DNA of 64,000 bases from Taishania sp037189645 (GCA_037189645.1 JBBCIY010000001.1:62001-126000), one strand, 5' to 3'; numbered from the stretch's first letter, positions 34,491 to 43,955 are shown. The notes: generated from the letters alone by a model not told the origin. Numbers and translations: made by a program.

Positions 34491-34584
34491 CAGGGTTGGA
34501 ATCGTTTTGAATGTAATTGCTGCGGATTATCAACACGTGTTATCCCTCCCGCATTAACTCTTTATTATTTCCTGAAAAAACTGC

Positions 34585-34614
34585 TTGCCTATTCACAATA
34601 AAATACTATTTTTA
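34585..34614 (+). promoter_or_regulatory. Promoter of sucC
   Basis: TTG at 34585-34587 and TATTTTTA at 34607-34614 are 19 bases apart, the ideal spacing; the last base of the -7 differs from the consensus G. The start codon is 25 bases downstream. Confidence 0.6.
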
Positions 34615-34639
34615 CCACGCAAAATAAAGCTCATAACAA

Positions 34640-35851
34640 ATGAATTTACACGAATATCAAGGGAAATCAATACTTAAAAGCTACGGAGTGGCTGTACAGG
34701 AGGGTATTGTAATCGACAAAGTAGAAGATGCTGTTGAAGCAGCTAAAAAGTTGACAGAACAAACAGGTACAGGCTGGTACGTGGTTAAAGCGCAGATTCA
34801 TGCCGGTGGCCGTGGAAAAGGAAAGATCCAGGAAACGGATTCCAATGGTGTTGTTCTGGCGAAAGGCCTTGGTGAGATCGAAGATAAAGTGAAAGGTATC
34901 CTGGGAGGTCACCTGATGACGGCCCAGACGAACGGAAAAGCGAAGAAAGTAAGTAAAGTGCTGATTGCCCAGGATGTTTACTATCCGGGTGAGTCTGAAA
35001 CTTCTGAATTCTATATGTCCGTTCTTTTGGACAGGGAAAGAGGAAGAAATACGATCGTTTATTCTACGGAAGGAGGGATGGACATCGAAGCGGTTGCTGA
35101 GCATACTCCGGAGAAGATCTTCAAAGAAGAAATTGATCCGCGCGTGGGCATTCAGGGATTCCAGGCAAGAAACATTGCGTTCAACCTGGGATTGAGCGGG
35201 CAGGCGTTCAAGGAAATGACAAAATTCGTTGTTTCCCTTTACAATGCATACGTTGGAATTGATGCTTCCATGTTTGAAATCAACCCGGTTCTGAAAACTT
35301 CCGACAACAAAATCATCGCGGTTGATGCGAAGGTAACATTAGACGGGAACGGATTGTTCCGCCACCCGGATTATGCTGCTATGCGTGATGTTACGGAAGA
35401 AGATCCGACAGAAGTTGAAGCGGGAGAAGCAGGTTTGAATTTCGTGAAGCTGGATGGTAACGTAGGATGTATGGTAAACGGTGCAGGTCTGGCGATGGCT
35501 ACGATGGATATCATCAAGCTGTCCGGAGGTAACCCTGCAAACTTCCTGGACGTGGGTGGTACAGCAAACGCTGAGCGTGTTGAAAAGGCATTCCATATCA
35601 TTTTGAAAGATCCGAATGTAAAAGCGATCCTGATCAATATCTTCGGAGGTATTGTTCGTTGTGACCGTGTAGCTCAGGGAGTTGTTGATGCTTACAAGAA
35701 CATGGGGAATATTCCTGTTCCGATCATCGTTCGCCTGCAGGGAACAAATGCTATAGAAGCGAAAAAACTGATTGACGAGTCAGGATTGAATGTTCATTCA
35801 GCTGTATTATTACAAGAAGCTGCTGATAAAGTGAAAGAAGTACTGGCTTAA
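34640..35851 (+). CDS. sucC: Succinyl-CoA synthetase beta subunit
   Basis: A 403-residue SucC. MNLHEYQGKSILKSYGV is the family start, KAQIHAGGRGKG is the ATP-grasp nucleotide-binding block, and LDVGGTANAERV and NIFGGIVRCD are the C-terminal family blocks. It forms succinate, CoA and NTP from succinyl-CoA in the TCA cycle together with SucD, which is not in the window. It stands alone with its own promoter and terminator. Confidence 0.97.
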   Translation: MNLHEYQGKSILKSYGVAVQEGIVIDKVEDAVEAAKKLTEQTGTGWYVVKAQIHAGGRGKGKIQETDSNGVVLAKGLGEIEDKVKGILGGHLMTAQTNGKAKKVSKVLIAQDVYYPGESETSEFYMSVLLDRERGRNTIVYSTEGGMDIEAVAEHTPEKIFKEEIDPRVGIQGFQARNIAFNLGLSGQAFKEMTKFVVSLYNAYVGIDASMFEINPVLKTSDNKIIAVDAKVTLDGNGLFRHPDYAAMRDVTEEDPTEVEAGEAGLNFVKLDGNVGCMVNGAGLAMATMDIIKLSGGNPANFLDVGGTANAERVEKAFHIILKDPNVKAILINIFGGIVRCDRVAQGVVDAYKNMGNIPVPIIVRLQGTNAIEAKKLIDESGLNVHSAVLLQEAADKVKEVLA

Positions 35852-35873
35852 TCAGCTGAATTAAATAATTAGT

Positions 35874-35906
35874 AAAAGCGTTTTCAGAAATGGAAACGCT
35901 TTTTTG
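35874..35906 (+). terminator. Terminator after sucC
   Basis: Stem 35874-35885 / 35892-35903 over 12 bases with one weak pair, six-base loop, then T-run. It ends the sucC transcript. Confidence 0.85.
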
Positions 35907-35949
35907 TTGTTAATAATTCCCATTATTTTTTCTTAACGAAAATAAAATA

Positions 35950-35979
35950 TTGCATAACAAGAAAATCTCCGTACCTTTG
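35950..35979 (+). promoter_or_regulatory. Promoter of DEAD-box helicase
   Basis: TTG at 35950-35952 and TACCTTTG at 35972-35979 are 19 bases apart. This is a full match to the Bacteroidota housekeeping promoter in both elements and in spacing. The gene starts 24 bases later. Confidence 0.85.
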
Positions 35980-36003
35980 CGCCCTAATTTTATATTTTTT
36001 TAG

Positions 36004-37809
36004 ATGACATTTGAAGAACTCGGGCTGAAGAGTGGGGTGTTGAAGTCGTTGACTGAAATGGGGTTTGAAACACCCACTCCGATACAAACCGAAGCGATCC
36101 CTCACTTACTCAAAGAAGAAAGTGATTTCGTCGGTTTAGCTCAAACAGGGACAGGGAAGACCGCAGCGTTTGGTCTCCCATTAGTAAGTAAAGTAGAGGA
36201 AGGACGTAAAATTCCTCAGGGATTGGTAATTTGCCCGACACGGGAATTATGCCTGCAAATAACAAAAGACCTGCAAAATTTTTCCAGACACCTTAAAATT
36301 AACGTCGTAGCAGTATATGGGGGAACGGATATCCGTCGCCAGATGACTGATATCAAAAACGGTGCAACGATCGTTGTTGCAACTCCCGGACGTTTGGTGG
36401 ACCTGGCAAACAGGAAAGCACTTCGATTGGAAGAAGTGGAATGGGTCGTATTGGATGAAGCAGATGAGATGCTCAATATGGGATTCAAGGAAGACATTGA
36501 TCTCATCCTTGAAAAAACTCCGGATACGAAGAACGTGTGGTTGTTTTCTGCAACAATGCCGAAAGAAGTCGCTGCAATTGCGAAAAACTACATGACAGAC
36601 CCATTGGAGGTCAGCATCGGACATAAGAACCAGACAAACGAAAATATCGAGCATATCTATTTCATGGTCAAAGAAAAGGACCGGTATGCCGCGACAAAAC
36701 GCCTGATTGATTTTAACCCGAGCATTTACGGTTTGATTTTCTGCCGTACACGCCGGGAAACGGCACAGGTAGCTGAAATGCTGGAAAAAGACGGGTACAA
36801 TGCGGCTCCGCTGCATGGTGATTTATCCCAGGCGCAGCGCGATTCTGTTATGAAACGTTTTCGTGAACGTTCCGTGCAGTTACTGGTTGCGACGGATGTT
36901 GCTGCCCGTGGAATTGACGTAACAGACATTACGCATGTGATCAACTACAATTTGCCGGACGATATCGAAAACTATACGCACCGTTCAGGAAGAACTGCGC
37001 GTGCAGGGAAGAAAGGTGAGTCGCTGGTACTGATCAATACCCGTGAACTGAGCAAAATCAGGCAGATCGAACGGGTGATCCGTACGACGTTCACCGTTGG
37101 GACTGTTCCGAATGCGAAAGAAATCTGTGAGATCCAGTTGATGAAGCTGGCCGATAAGGTCATTTCAACAGAAGTGAAAGAAGAAGAAATCGAAGAATTT
37201 TTGCCGATCATCATGCGTGAGTTTGATGGCTTGACAAAAGAGGAGATCGTAAAAAAATTCATTTCGGCTGAATTCAACCGTTTTATCGATTATTATGAAC
37301 GTGCAGGCGACCTGAATGCAAGTGCGGGACGAGACAGAGATGACCGGGATGGTGACCGCGGAGGACGCAGCAGAGACAGGGAAAGAAGCACGAGAAGAGA
37401 CGAAGGAAAAACACGTTTCTTCGTAAGCCTTGGAAAACGGGACGGACTGAATCCGGGCGGCTTGCTTCGTGTGATCTGCGACTCAACGGGATTGCGCTCC
37501 GATAGCATCGGAAGAATCGACATCCTGGCGTCATTTTCGTTCTTTGAAGCAGACGATGAATTGGCAGATAAGATCCTGAGCAAGGTGAACGGTACGGAAT
37601 ACGAAGGAAACAAAGTATCCGTTGAGATCACCAAAAATAAAGGAGGTGACGGAGGTTCCAGAGGAAGAAGCGGCGGTGGTCGTTTTGACGGAGGAAACAG
37701 AAGAACAGGAAATTTCGGCGGCAGGAAAGATTCTGACCGGGGAGGTTTCCGTGGGAAAAAAGAATCCGGTTCAGGAAACGGGGGAAGAAAAAGAAGAAAT
37801 TCATACTAA
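36004..37809 (+). CDS. DEAD-box RNA helicase with DbpA-like RNA domain
   Basis: A 601-residue SF2 helicase. Motif I is AQTGTGKTA, motif II is VLDEADEM, motif III is SATMP, and motif VI is HRSGRTARAG. A DbpA-type RNA-binding domain follows at about 470-560 (RFFVSLGKRDGLNPGGLLRVI). Two Arg/Gly/Asp-rich segments flank it, one around 440-470 and the C-terminal tail. It unwinds RNA in ribosome assembly or cold adaptation. typA follows 22 bases on. Confidence 0.95.
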   Translation: MTFEELGLKSGVLKSLTEMGFETPTPIQTEAIPHLLKEESDFVGLAQTGTGKTAAFGLPLVSKVEEGRKIPQGLVICPTRELCLQITKDLQNFSRHLKINVVAVYGGTDIRRQMTDIKNGATIVVATPGRLVDLANRKALRLEEVEWVVLDEADEMLNMGFKEDIDLILEKTPDTKNVWLFSATMPKEVAAIAKNYMTDPLEVSIGHKNQTNENIEHIYFMVKEKDRYAATKRLIDFNPSIYGLIFCRTRRETAQVAEMLEKDGYNAAPLHGDLSQAQRDSVMKRFRERSVQLLVATDVAARGIDVTDITHVINYNLPDDIENYTHRSGRTARAGKKGESLVLINTRELSKIRQIERVIRTTFTVGTVPNAKEICEIQLMKLADKVISTEVKEEEIEEFLPIIMREFDGLTKEEIVKKFISAEFNRFIDYYERAGDLNASAGRDRDDRDGDRGGRSRDRERSTRRDEGKTRFFVSLGKRDGLNPGGLLRVICDSTGLRSDSIGRIDILASFSFFEADDELADKILSKVNGTEYEGNKVSVEITKNKGGDGGSRGRSGGGRFDGGNRRTGNFGGRKDSDRGGFRGKKESGSGNGGRKRRNSY

Positions 37810-37831
37810 AATACACAACTGAATAACTTAT

Positions 37832-39634
37832 ATGGAGATTAGAAATATCGCAATTATTGCTCACGTTGACCACGGAAAGACAACATTGGTTGACAAAATG
37901 ATCGAAGCAGGAAACGTTATTGATGAAAGGGAACGCCCGACAGGAGAATTAATCATGGACAATAACGACCTAGAGCGTGAGCGCGGAATCACCATTGTCT
38001 CTAAAAACGTTTCGGTTTCCTACAAAGGAACGAAGATCAATATTATTGACACTCCCGGGCACGCCGATTTCGGAGGTGAAGTGGAGCGTGTACTGAACAT
38101 GGCGGATGGTGTTTGTTTGCTGGTGGATGCTTTTGAAGGTCCGATGCCGCAGACACGTTTCGTACTTGGTAAAGCATTGTCAATGGGAATTAAGCCATTG
38201 GTCGTTGTCAATAAGGTGGATAAGGAAAACTGTACACCGGATGAAGTGCACGAAAAAGTATTCGACCTGATGTTCGAGCTCGATGCGAATGAAGAGCAGC
38301 TGGAATTCCCGGCGATTTACGGTTCTGCGAAGAACGGCTGGATGTCCGAAGACTGGAGACAGCCGACAACTTCCATCGCTCCGTTGCTGGATAAGATCCT
38401 GGAATACTTTCCGCCAAAGAAAATTGAAGAAGGAAACACGCAGATGCTGATCACTTCACTGGATTATTCAACATTCGTTGGACGGATCGCCATCGGTCGT
38501 CTGAACAGAGGAGAATTAAAAGTGAATATGCCGATTGCTCTGGCGAAACGCGATGGTACGATCGAAAAGCACAGAATCAAAGAATTGTTCGTCTTTGAAG
38601 GGCTGAACCGTGTTAAAGTCGACAGCGTGCAAGCTGGTGACATCTGTGCGGTGACAGGAATCGAAGGATTTGAGATCGGTGACTGTATCTGTGATTCGGA
38701 AAACCCGGAGCCGCTGCCGACGATCTCTATTGACGAGCCTACAATGAGCATGCTGTTCTCGATCAATGATTCACCGTTCTTCGGGAAAGAAGGAAAATTT
38801 GTAACATCCCGCCACATTTCCGAGCGTCTGGAGAAAGAGCTGGAAAAAAACCTGGCGATGCGTGTCGCGAAAACAGACAAGGCGGATAAGTGGATCGTAT
38901 TCGGCCGTGGAGTAATGCACTTGTCCGTATTGATCGAAACAATGCGCCGTGAAGGATATGAGTTGCAGGTTGGACAGCCACAGGTGATCATCAAGGAAAT
39001 TGATGGTGTGAAATGTGAGCCGGTTGAAGAGCTGACGATCGATATTCCGGAGGTGAACAGCGGTACTGCTGTGGAAGCGGTTTCCAAGAGAAAAGGAGAG
39101 ATGAAGAACATGGAACCGAAAGGCGACCGTATGATCATCCAGTTTGAAATTCCTTCCCGTGGAATCATCGGGCTGAGAAACTACCTGCTAACAGCGACAG
39201 CCGGAGAAGCGATTATGACACACCGTTTCCTGGAGTACCAGCCTTATAAAGGTGAAATTCCGGGACGCATGAACGGATCGTTGATTTCGATGGAGCAGGG
39301 GAGCGCTATCCCGTTCTCTTTGTCAAACCTGCAGGAAAGAGGTATTTTCTTCGTACATCCGAACGACGATATCTACGAAGGGCAGGTGATCGGAGAGCAT
39401 ACACGTTCCAATGACCTTGTGGTCAACGTTACAAAGACCAAAAAACTGACGAATATGCGCTCTTCAGGAGCAGACGATAAAGTAAAGATTGCTCCTCCGA
39501 AAGTATTTTCGCTGGAAGAATGCCTGGAATACATCCAGGGAGATGAATACGTTGAAGTAACCCCGCAAAGTTTGCGTATGCGTAAAATTTTGCTGAAGGA
39601 GACGGATCGGAAGAGAGCAGGCAATAAGGCTTAA
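37832..39634 (+). CDS. typA: Translational GTPase TypA/BipA
   Basis: A 600-residue translation-factor GTPase. G1 is AHVDHGKTTL, G2/switch 1 contains RERGITI, G3 is DTPGHADFGG and G4 is NKVDK. The C-terminal domain characteristic of BipA follows EF-Tu-like domain 2 and two EF-G-like domains. It binds ribosomes and supports 50S assembly at low temperature. It follows the DEAD-box helicase, another ribosome-assembly gene, by 22 bases and probably shares its promoter. Confidence 0.97.
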   Translation: MEIRNIAIIAHVDHGKTTLVDKMIEAGNVIDERERPTGELIMDNNDLERERGITIVSKNVSVSYKGTKINIIDTPGHADFGGEVERVLNMADGVCLLVDAFEGPMPQTRFVLGKALSMGIKPLVVVNKVDKENCTPDEVHEKVFDLMFELDANEEQLEFPAIYGSAKNGWMSEDWRQPTTSIAPLLDKILEYFPPKKIEEGNTQMLITSLDYSTFVGRIAIGRLNRGELKVNMPIALAKRDGTIEKHRIKELFVFEGLNRVKVDSVQAGDICAVTGIEGFEIGDCICDSENPEPLPTISIDEPTMSMLFSINDSPFFGKEGKFVTSRHISERLEKELEKNLAMRVAKTDKADKWIVFGRGVMHLSVLIETMRREGYELQVGQPQVIIKEIDGVKCEPVEELTIDIPEVNSGTAVEAVSKRKGEMKNMEPKGDRMIIQFEIPSRGIIGLRNYLLTATAGEAIMTHRFLEYQPYKGEIPGRMNGSLISMEQGSAIPFSLSNLQERGIFFVHPNDDIYEGQVIGEHTRSNDLVVNVTKTKKLTNMRSSGADDKVKIAPPKVFSLEECLEYIQGDEYVEVTPQSLRMRKILLKETDRKRAGNKA

Positions 39635-39637
39635 CTG

Positions 39638-39697
39638 TTTTTTAGCCACATAGTTGAGGGAAGTAGGTGGAGGCAGGAATACTATGTGGCTAAAAAA
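39638..39697. repeat. Perfect 17-base intergenic palindrome
   Basis: Arms 39638-39654 and 39681-39697 are perfect complements around a 26-base loop. The left arm starts with T6 and the right ends with A6, so neither strand has a T-run after the stem and it is not a standard terminator. It starts four bases after the typA stop. Palindromes with the core AGCCACATAGT are plausible members of a dispersed intergenic repeat, which I cannot verify here. Confidence 0.7.
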
Positions 39698-39810
39698 TTC
39701 ATTTTTTGATGGTGCTCCTTTGTTTATTTCTTGTTGAAAAATCCAGAGACGGAAGACGGTTTTCTGGTATTTTTTTCGTAGATTTATAATTCACAATTGA
39801 ACATTATAGT

Positions 39811-41217
39811 ATGTTTGACAACGAAGAAGACGATTTTTTTGAAGCGAACCTAAGTGAAGACATTGCCAATTTTGAGAAGTATCTGACAGGCGGGTCTATG
39901 GGATTTGTGGATAGTGACCGGTTGGAGTTCCTGATAGACCACTATTTGATGAACAGCCAGTACACAAGAGCGAACATGGCTGCTGATTATGCCTTATCAC
40001 AGTTTCCGTACAATTCTACGTTTACCATCAGGAAAGCACAGGCGATGTCAGCGATGGGGCAGTTGAAAGAAGCCCTGAACCTGCTGACAAGTGTTGAGAA
40101 AATAGAATTGAGTTCCACCGAGCTGATGCTGACCAAAGCATCTATTTTCAGCCAGCTGCGCGACCACAAGAGCGCGATCAGGTATTTCAATGAAGCATTG
40201 CGTTTAGCTGAAGAGCAGGAAGACAGGGACGAGATCTTTCTGGATCTGGCGATGGAATATCAGGCACTTCGTGATTTCTATGGTGCATTGCGCGTTCTGG
40301 AGGAAGCGATCAGGATCAATCCTGCGAATGAAGGAGCGATTTATGAAATAGCATATTGCTATGACCAGCTGGGCGATTTCAAAAAAGCGATCAAGTGCTA
40401 TTCCGATTTTATCGATGAGAATCCTTACTCCTTTACTGCCTGGTACAATCTGGGAAATGCTTATTCCAAGCTGGAAGATTACGACAAAGCGATAGACGCG
40501 TATGGTTACTGTATTGTCATAAACGAAGATTTCGGCCCCGTATATTTCAATATAGGAAACGCGTATATGGGAAAAGATGACTTTAAAGCAGCGATTGACG
40601 CATTCCAGAAATGCATGGAGATCGATGGAGAAGACCCAATGGCTTTTTGTTACATCGGTGAGTGCTTTGAACAGATGGGAGAGCTGGAATCGGCGGAGTT
40701 TTATTACCGCAGAAGCCTGGATCTGGCACCTATGCTGCCGGACGCATGGCTGGGACTGGGAATTGTCGAGGATTTGAAAGGGAACACCAACGAAGGGATT
40801 TCTTTAATCATCAAAGCTGCTGAGCTGGACCCGAATAATTCCGGAATCTATCATGTACTGGCCGGCGCCTATGAAAAAAATGAACAGATCGAAGATGCGG
40901 TTGTCAATTATGAGAAATCGTTACGCCTGGACAGTACCGATGAAGACTGCCTGAGGGGATATGTACAGTTGATGTCCCGGTTTGAGCCAGGTACAGAGAT
41001 TCTTGGCTTTCTTCAGAACTTTATGAGCGAATACGGGCCGAATGATTCCCTGGATTTGCTGATTGTGAATCAGCTATGGAAATCAGGCAGGAAAGAAGAA
41101 GCCCTCAATCTGTTTAAAAGTTGTGTTGAAAAGGATTTGGAATACGCCAGAGAGATATTTGAAATAAATAGTGACTTGCTAAATGTCAGCGAGTTTATTC
41201 ATTTGACTGAACAATAA
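39811..41217 (+). CDS. TPR-repeat protein
   Basis: A 468-residue protein that is almost wholly tetratricopeptide repeats, about ten. Clear units include AWYNLGNAYSKLEDYDKAID, VYFNIGNAYMGKDDFKAAID and AFCYIGECFEQMGELESAEF. The first ~30 residues are acidic and probably disordered. No signal peptide. TPR solenoids are protein scaffolds; the partner is unknown. A ComA-like synthase begins nine bases downstream and is probably co-transcribed. Confidence 0.85.
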   Translation: MFDNEEDDFFEANLSEDIANFEKYLTGGSMGFVDSDRLEFLIDHYLMNSQYTRANMAADYALSQFPYNSTFTIRKAQAMSAMGQLKEALNLLTSVEKIELSSTELMLTKASIFSQLRDHKSAIRYFNEALRLAEEQEDRDEIFLDLAMEYQALRDFYGALRVLEEAIRINPANEGAIYEIAYCYDQLGDFKKAIKCYSDFIDENPYSFTAWYNLGNAYSKLEDYDKAIDAYGYCIVINEDFGPVYFNIGNAYMGKDDFKAAIDAFQKCMEIDGEDPMAFCYIGECFEQMGELESAEFYYRRSLDLAPMLPDAWLGLGIVEDLKGNTNEGISLIIKAAELDPNNSGIYHVLAGAYEKNEQIEDAVVNYEKSLRLDSTDEDCLRGYVQLMSRFEPGTEILGFLQNFMSEYGPNDSLDLLIVNQLWKSGRKEEALNLFKSCVEKDLEYAREIFEINSDLLNVSEFIHLTEQ

Positions 41218-41225
41218 TTATAACA

Positions 41226-42059
41226 ATGAATTTTGAATTACCTTTTATTCCGGAAAGATCGGAAAAACCCAGAAACAAAGGAGTAACAATGATGATGGAT
41301 AAAGGATTGAGCCTGATGGAAGTCGAATCCTTTATACAGGCAAATGAACACCTCACGGACATTGTGAAATTTGGATTTGGAACGTCATACGTTACAAAAG
41401 ACTTGGAGAAAAAGCTCGATTTATACAGGGAGGCGAATATCCGCCCTTATTTCGGAGGAACGTTGTTTGAAGTGTTCTATGCCAGAGGGAGATTTGAAGA
41501 CTACCTGCGTGTGCTGGACAAATTCAAGATGGATGTAATAGAAGTCTCAGATGGTTCGATTATCATCAATCACGATGAAAAATGCGAACTGATCCACAGG
41601 CTGGCGAAAGAAAGAACGGTGCTTTCAGAAGTAGGCTCGAAAGATTCGGGCATCCTGATCTCTCCGGCTCGCTGGATCAAAATGATGAGCAAAGAGCTGG
41701 AAGCAGGTTCCTGGAAAGTGATTGCAGAAGGACGTGAAGCGGGGAACGTGGGAGTTTTTCGCCCGAATGGAACCGCCCATACCTTCCTGATCAATAAGAT
41801 CATCGCGAAAGTGAAACCTGAAGATATTTTGTGGGAAGCTCCGCAGAAAAACCAGCAGGTCTGGTTTATCAAATTGTTTGGTGCCGAGGTGAACCTGGGA
41901 AATATCGCGCCGAACGACATGATTCCATTGGAATGCCTGCGTTTAGGCTTGCGTGGAGATACATTCTTTGAATTTTTACCAAAGGATTACGCAGAACGCC
42001 TGAAACAGGTAAACGATGAGGACGAAATTGCTCAAATGGAGAGCGAAGAAGAAAATTAA
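41226..42059 (+). CDS. Phosphosulfolactate synthase (ComA)-like protein
   Basis: A 277-residue TIM-barrel protein of the ComA family. Landmarks are KGVTMMMDKG near residue 18, DIVKFGFGTSYV near 40, RPYFGGTLFEV near 70, and VIEVSDGSIII near 102. ComA adds sulfite to phosphoenolpyruvate to give phosphosulfolactate, the first step to coenzyme M in methanogens and to sulfolactate in some bacteria. Bacteroidota carry homologues without coenzyme M; sulfonate or sulfonolipid metabolism is a reasonable guess but not shown. Confidence 0.75.
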   Translation: MNFELPFIPERSEKPRNKGVTMMMDKGLSLMEVESFIQANEHLTDIVKFGFGTSYVTKDLEKKLDLYREANIRPYFGGTLFEVFYARGRFEDYLRVLDKFKMDVIEVSDGSIIINHDEKCELIHRLAKERTVLSEVGSKDSGILISPARWIKMMSKELEAGSWKVIAEGREAGNVGVFRPNGTAHTFLINKIIAKVKPEDILWEAPQKNQQVWFIKLFGAEVNLGNIAPNDMIPLECLRLGLRGDTFFEFLPKDYAERLKQVNDEDEIAQMESEEEN

Positions 42060-42070
42060 AAAAGAATGAA

Positions 42071-42129
42071 GAATTTTGAATACTGAATGTTGTTTGGATT
42101 AATCATTCAAAATTCAGTATTCAAAATTC
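42071..42129. repeat. Perfect 18-base inverted repeat
   Basis: Arms 42071-42088 and 42112-42129 are perfect complements around a 23-base loop, and the ATTCAAAATTCA unit is repeated just beyond. It lies in the gap between convergent genes and is probably an intergenic repeat or loose terminator. Confidence 0.7.
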
Positions 42130-42140
42130 AAAATCAATTC

Positions 42141-42158
42141 TTCCGACAGCTATCGGAA
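42141..42158. repeat. Short palindrome TTCCGA-N6-TCGGAA
   Basis: TTCCGA and TCGGAA flank six bases, next to the stop of the bacilliredoxin gene. Palindromes of this form are common in Flavobacteriia intergenic DNA; it may be part of a terminator. Confidence 0.5.
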
Positions 42159-42572
42159 TTAACAATACTGGTTATACGCTTCAACCAGATTTTCAGCGAT
42201 CATTACTGCCGAAGCACCTTCAATGTGATGACGTTCTAGGAAATGAACCAGCTTTCCGTCTTTGAACAACGCGATCGAAGGAGAGGATGGCGGGTAAGGA
42301 AGAAAATACTTTCTTGCCTGTTGCGTCGCTTCTCCGTCAACACCGGCAAAAACAGTAGCCAGTTCAGTTGGCAGCGTATCATTGTTCAGGGATAATTTCA
42401 CTCCCGGGCGCATATTTCCTGCAGCACATCCACAAACTGAATTTACAACAATCAATACACTCCCTTTCGTGTCACTAATGATCTGATCAACTTCCCCTGC
42501 TGTTGTCAATTGTTTGAAACCAACCGAAGTCAAATCTTCTTTCATCGGCTGTACTAACTCTGGTGGATACAT
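42159..42572 (-). CDS. Bacilliredoxin (BrxA/BrxB, DUF1094) family protein
   Basis: A 137-residue thioredoxin-fold protein. MYPPELVQPMKEDLTSVGF is the family N-terminus and VNSVCGCAAGNMRP carries the CGC active site. In Firmicutes these proteins remove bacillithiol from oxidised proteins; Bacteroidota members exist and the species' low-molecular-weight thiol may be bacillithiol. A -7 element (TAATTTTG on the minus strand, 42598-42605) lies 25 bases upstream. Confidence 0.9.
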   Translation of the reverse strand: MYPPELVQPMKEDLTSVGFKQLTTAGEVDQIISDTKGSVLIVVNSVCGCAAGNMRPGVKLSLNNDTLPTELATVFAGVDGEATQQARKYFLPYPPSSPSIALFKDGKLVHFLERHHIEGASAVMIAENLVEAYNQYC

Positions 42573-42597
42573 ATTATTTCAGTTTTTAAGTTTGATA

Positions 42598-42605
42598 CAA
42601 AATTA
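42598..42605 (-). promoter_or_regulatory. -7 element of bacilliredoxin gene
   Basis: The minus strand reads TAATTTTG, a TAnnTTTG match, 25 bases before the start codon. No convincing -33 TTG. Confidence 0.5.
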
Positions 42606-42703
42606 CAAATATTCTTTTGATTGAAGAAGGAAGAATAAGACACTAAGGTCACAGATCTGTAACATTTAATTGACAGCCGCCTTCTTCCGTCGGTTCAGAG
42701 ATC

Positions 42704-43948
42704 TCAGTGATGAGCGGGACCATCCTGTAAGATGCTGGTTTCTTCCTCCTGCCCGGTTGATTCATCCTGTTTTTCCAGCAGATCGTTTCTTCTGAAATTG
42801 TTCAGGTGCCACAACAGATACATCAAAGCGATGGTGCAGATAACGGCTGCGATGATGAATGAATTGTACACGGATGTCAGTGTACTGTCATAAGTCAGGA
42901 TCGATAAGCCTGCCCCGAACATGAACCCGCATTCCAGGGCAATGAATAAGGTACCTGAGCCGACTCCCCTGCGTTTAGGATTGGAAAGGTCCGCCATCCA
43001 TGCCATTAACGTAGGGCTGGAGATCCCGGACGCTACCCCGTAGAGTAAAGCCGCTGACAGGAACAGGAATTTTGAATCAGAAACAGCGATCAGGTACATT
43101 GAGAGACACAGCAGGCTCATGGCAATGATCAGTGTCTTTCTCCGGCCGATCACATCCGAAAGCGATGAAGTGAACAAGCGCACAACCAGGGTGCTCATCG
43201 TGTAGAACCCGAAAAACATACCTTTGTTCTCGATGGAAAGGAATCCTGCCATATCAGGAGTAATAACGAACACAAAACCGGAGCAGGATGCCGAAAGGAA
43301 CATGATAACGGCAGAAGGGCGGACAGATGGCTCAATGACATCTTCCCACTTTAATTTCAGCAATTCCGGCGAAAATGATACCAATTGCTCCCGGGGAAGC
43401 GTTTCTCTGACCTTGATCAGCAAAATTCCTGCAATCACCGAAAACAATGAAGCGATGACGAACAGGGCATCGTAGCCAAACCATTCAATAATAGGGGAAG
43501 AGATCACCTGTCCCAGGCCGAACCCTACCGATATGAACACCCCCCATATTCCCATTCCTTCGCCGCGTTTGTCTTTCGGAAGCAGGTCGGTGGCCATTGC
43601 CGTTGCCCCGGTAGGATGGAATCCTGCACTGAAACCGTGTGCAAAACGCAGCAGGAGAAATAAAAGGATACTTTCAATAGATGGATAGAGAATACAGGTA
43701 ATCCCTCCAAGAACTATTCCCAGGTACATGACCTTCTTTCTGCCGATCGTGTCTGATAGTTTCCCGGATATCGGGCGTGAAATAGCAGCGGCAATGGAGA
43801 AGAAAATAAAAACAAGGCCTTTTTTGTCTCCGGCGCCCAGTTGTTCCATGATGGTATTCAGTTCGGGAATCAGGAGATTGAAACTCGTCATGAAAAATAG
43901 CACTCCCACCGCCAGCAACCAAAAATTCCTGCTATATCCCGTAAACAT
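42704..43948 (-). CDS. Major facilitator superfamily transporter
   Basis: A 414-residue MFS protein with 12 transmembrane helices. The loop 2-3 signature is GKLSDTIGRKKVMYLG and the second-half equivalent is SSLSDVIGRRKTLII. AHGFSAGFHPTGATAMATDLLPKDKRGEG is in the helix 4-5 region typical of drug or sugar efflux proteins. The C-terminal tail is charged and ends with His-His. Substrate unknown. The -7 element at 43956 implies little or no leader. Confidence 0.9.
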   Translation of the reverse strand: MFTGYSRNFWLLAVGVLFFMTSFNLLIPELNTIMEQLGAGDKKGLVFIFFSIAAAISRPISGKLSDTIGRKKVMYLGIVLGGITCILYPSIESILLFLLLRFAHGFSAGFHPTGATAMATDLLPKDKRGEGMGIWGVFISVGFGLGQVISSPIIEWFGYDALFVIASLFSVIAGILLIKVRETLPREQLVSFSPELLKLKWEDVIEPSVRPSAVIMFLSASCSGFVFVITPDMAGFLSIENKGMFFGFYTMSTLVVRLFTSSLSDVIGRRKTLIIAMSLLCLSMYLIAVSDSKFLFLSAALLYGVASGISSPTLMAWMADLSNPKRRGVGSGTLFIALECGFMFGAGLSILTYDSTLTSVYNSFIIAAVICTIALMYLLWHLNNFRRNDLLEKQDESTGQEEETSILQDGPAHH

Positions 43949-43955
43949 AATGGGG

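Noticed and set aside
36247..36816. 189-codon frame on the minus strand in the DEAD-box gene
   Set aside because: Antisense to conserved helicase motifs, no homology, no promoter.
38464..39168. 234-codon frame on the minus strand inside typA
   Set aside because: Full overlap with a clear BipA gene; the translation is Ser/Phe/Thr-rich, typical of an antisense shadow.
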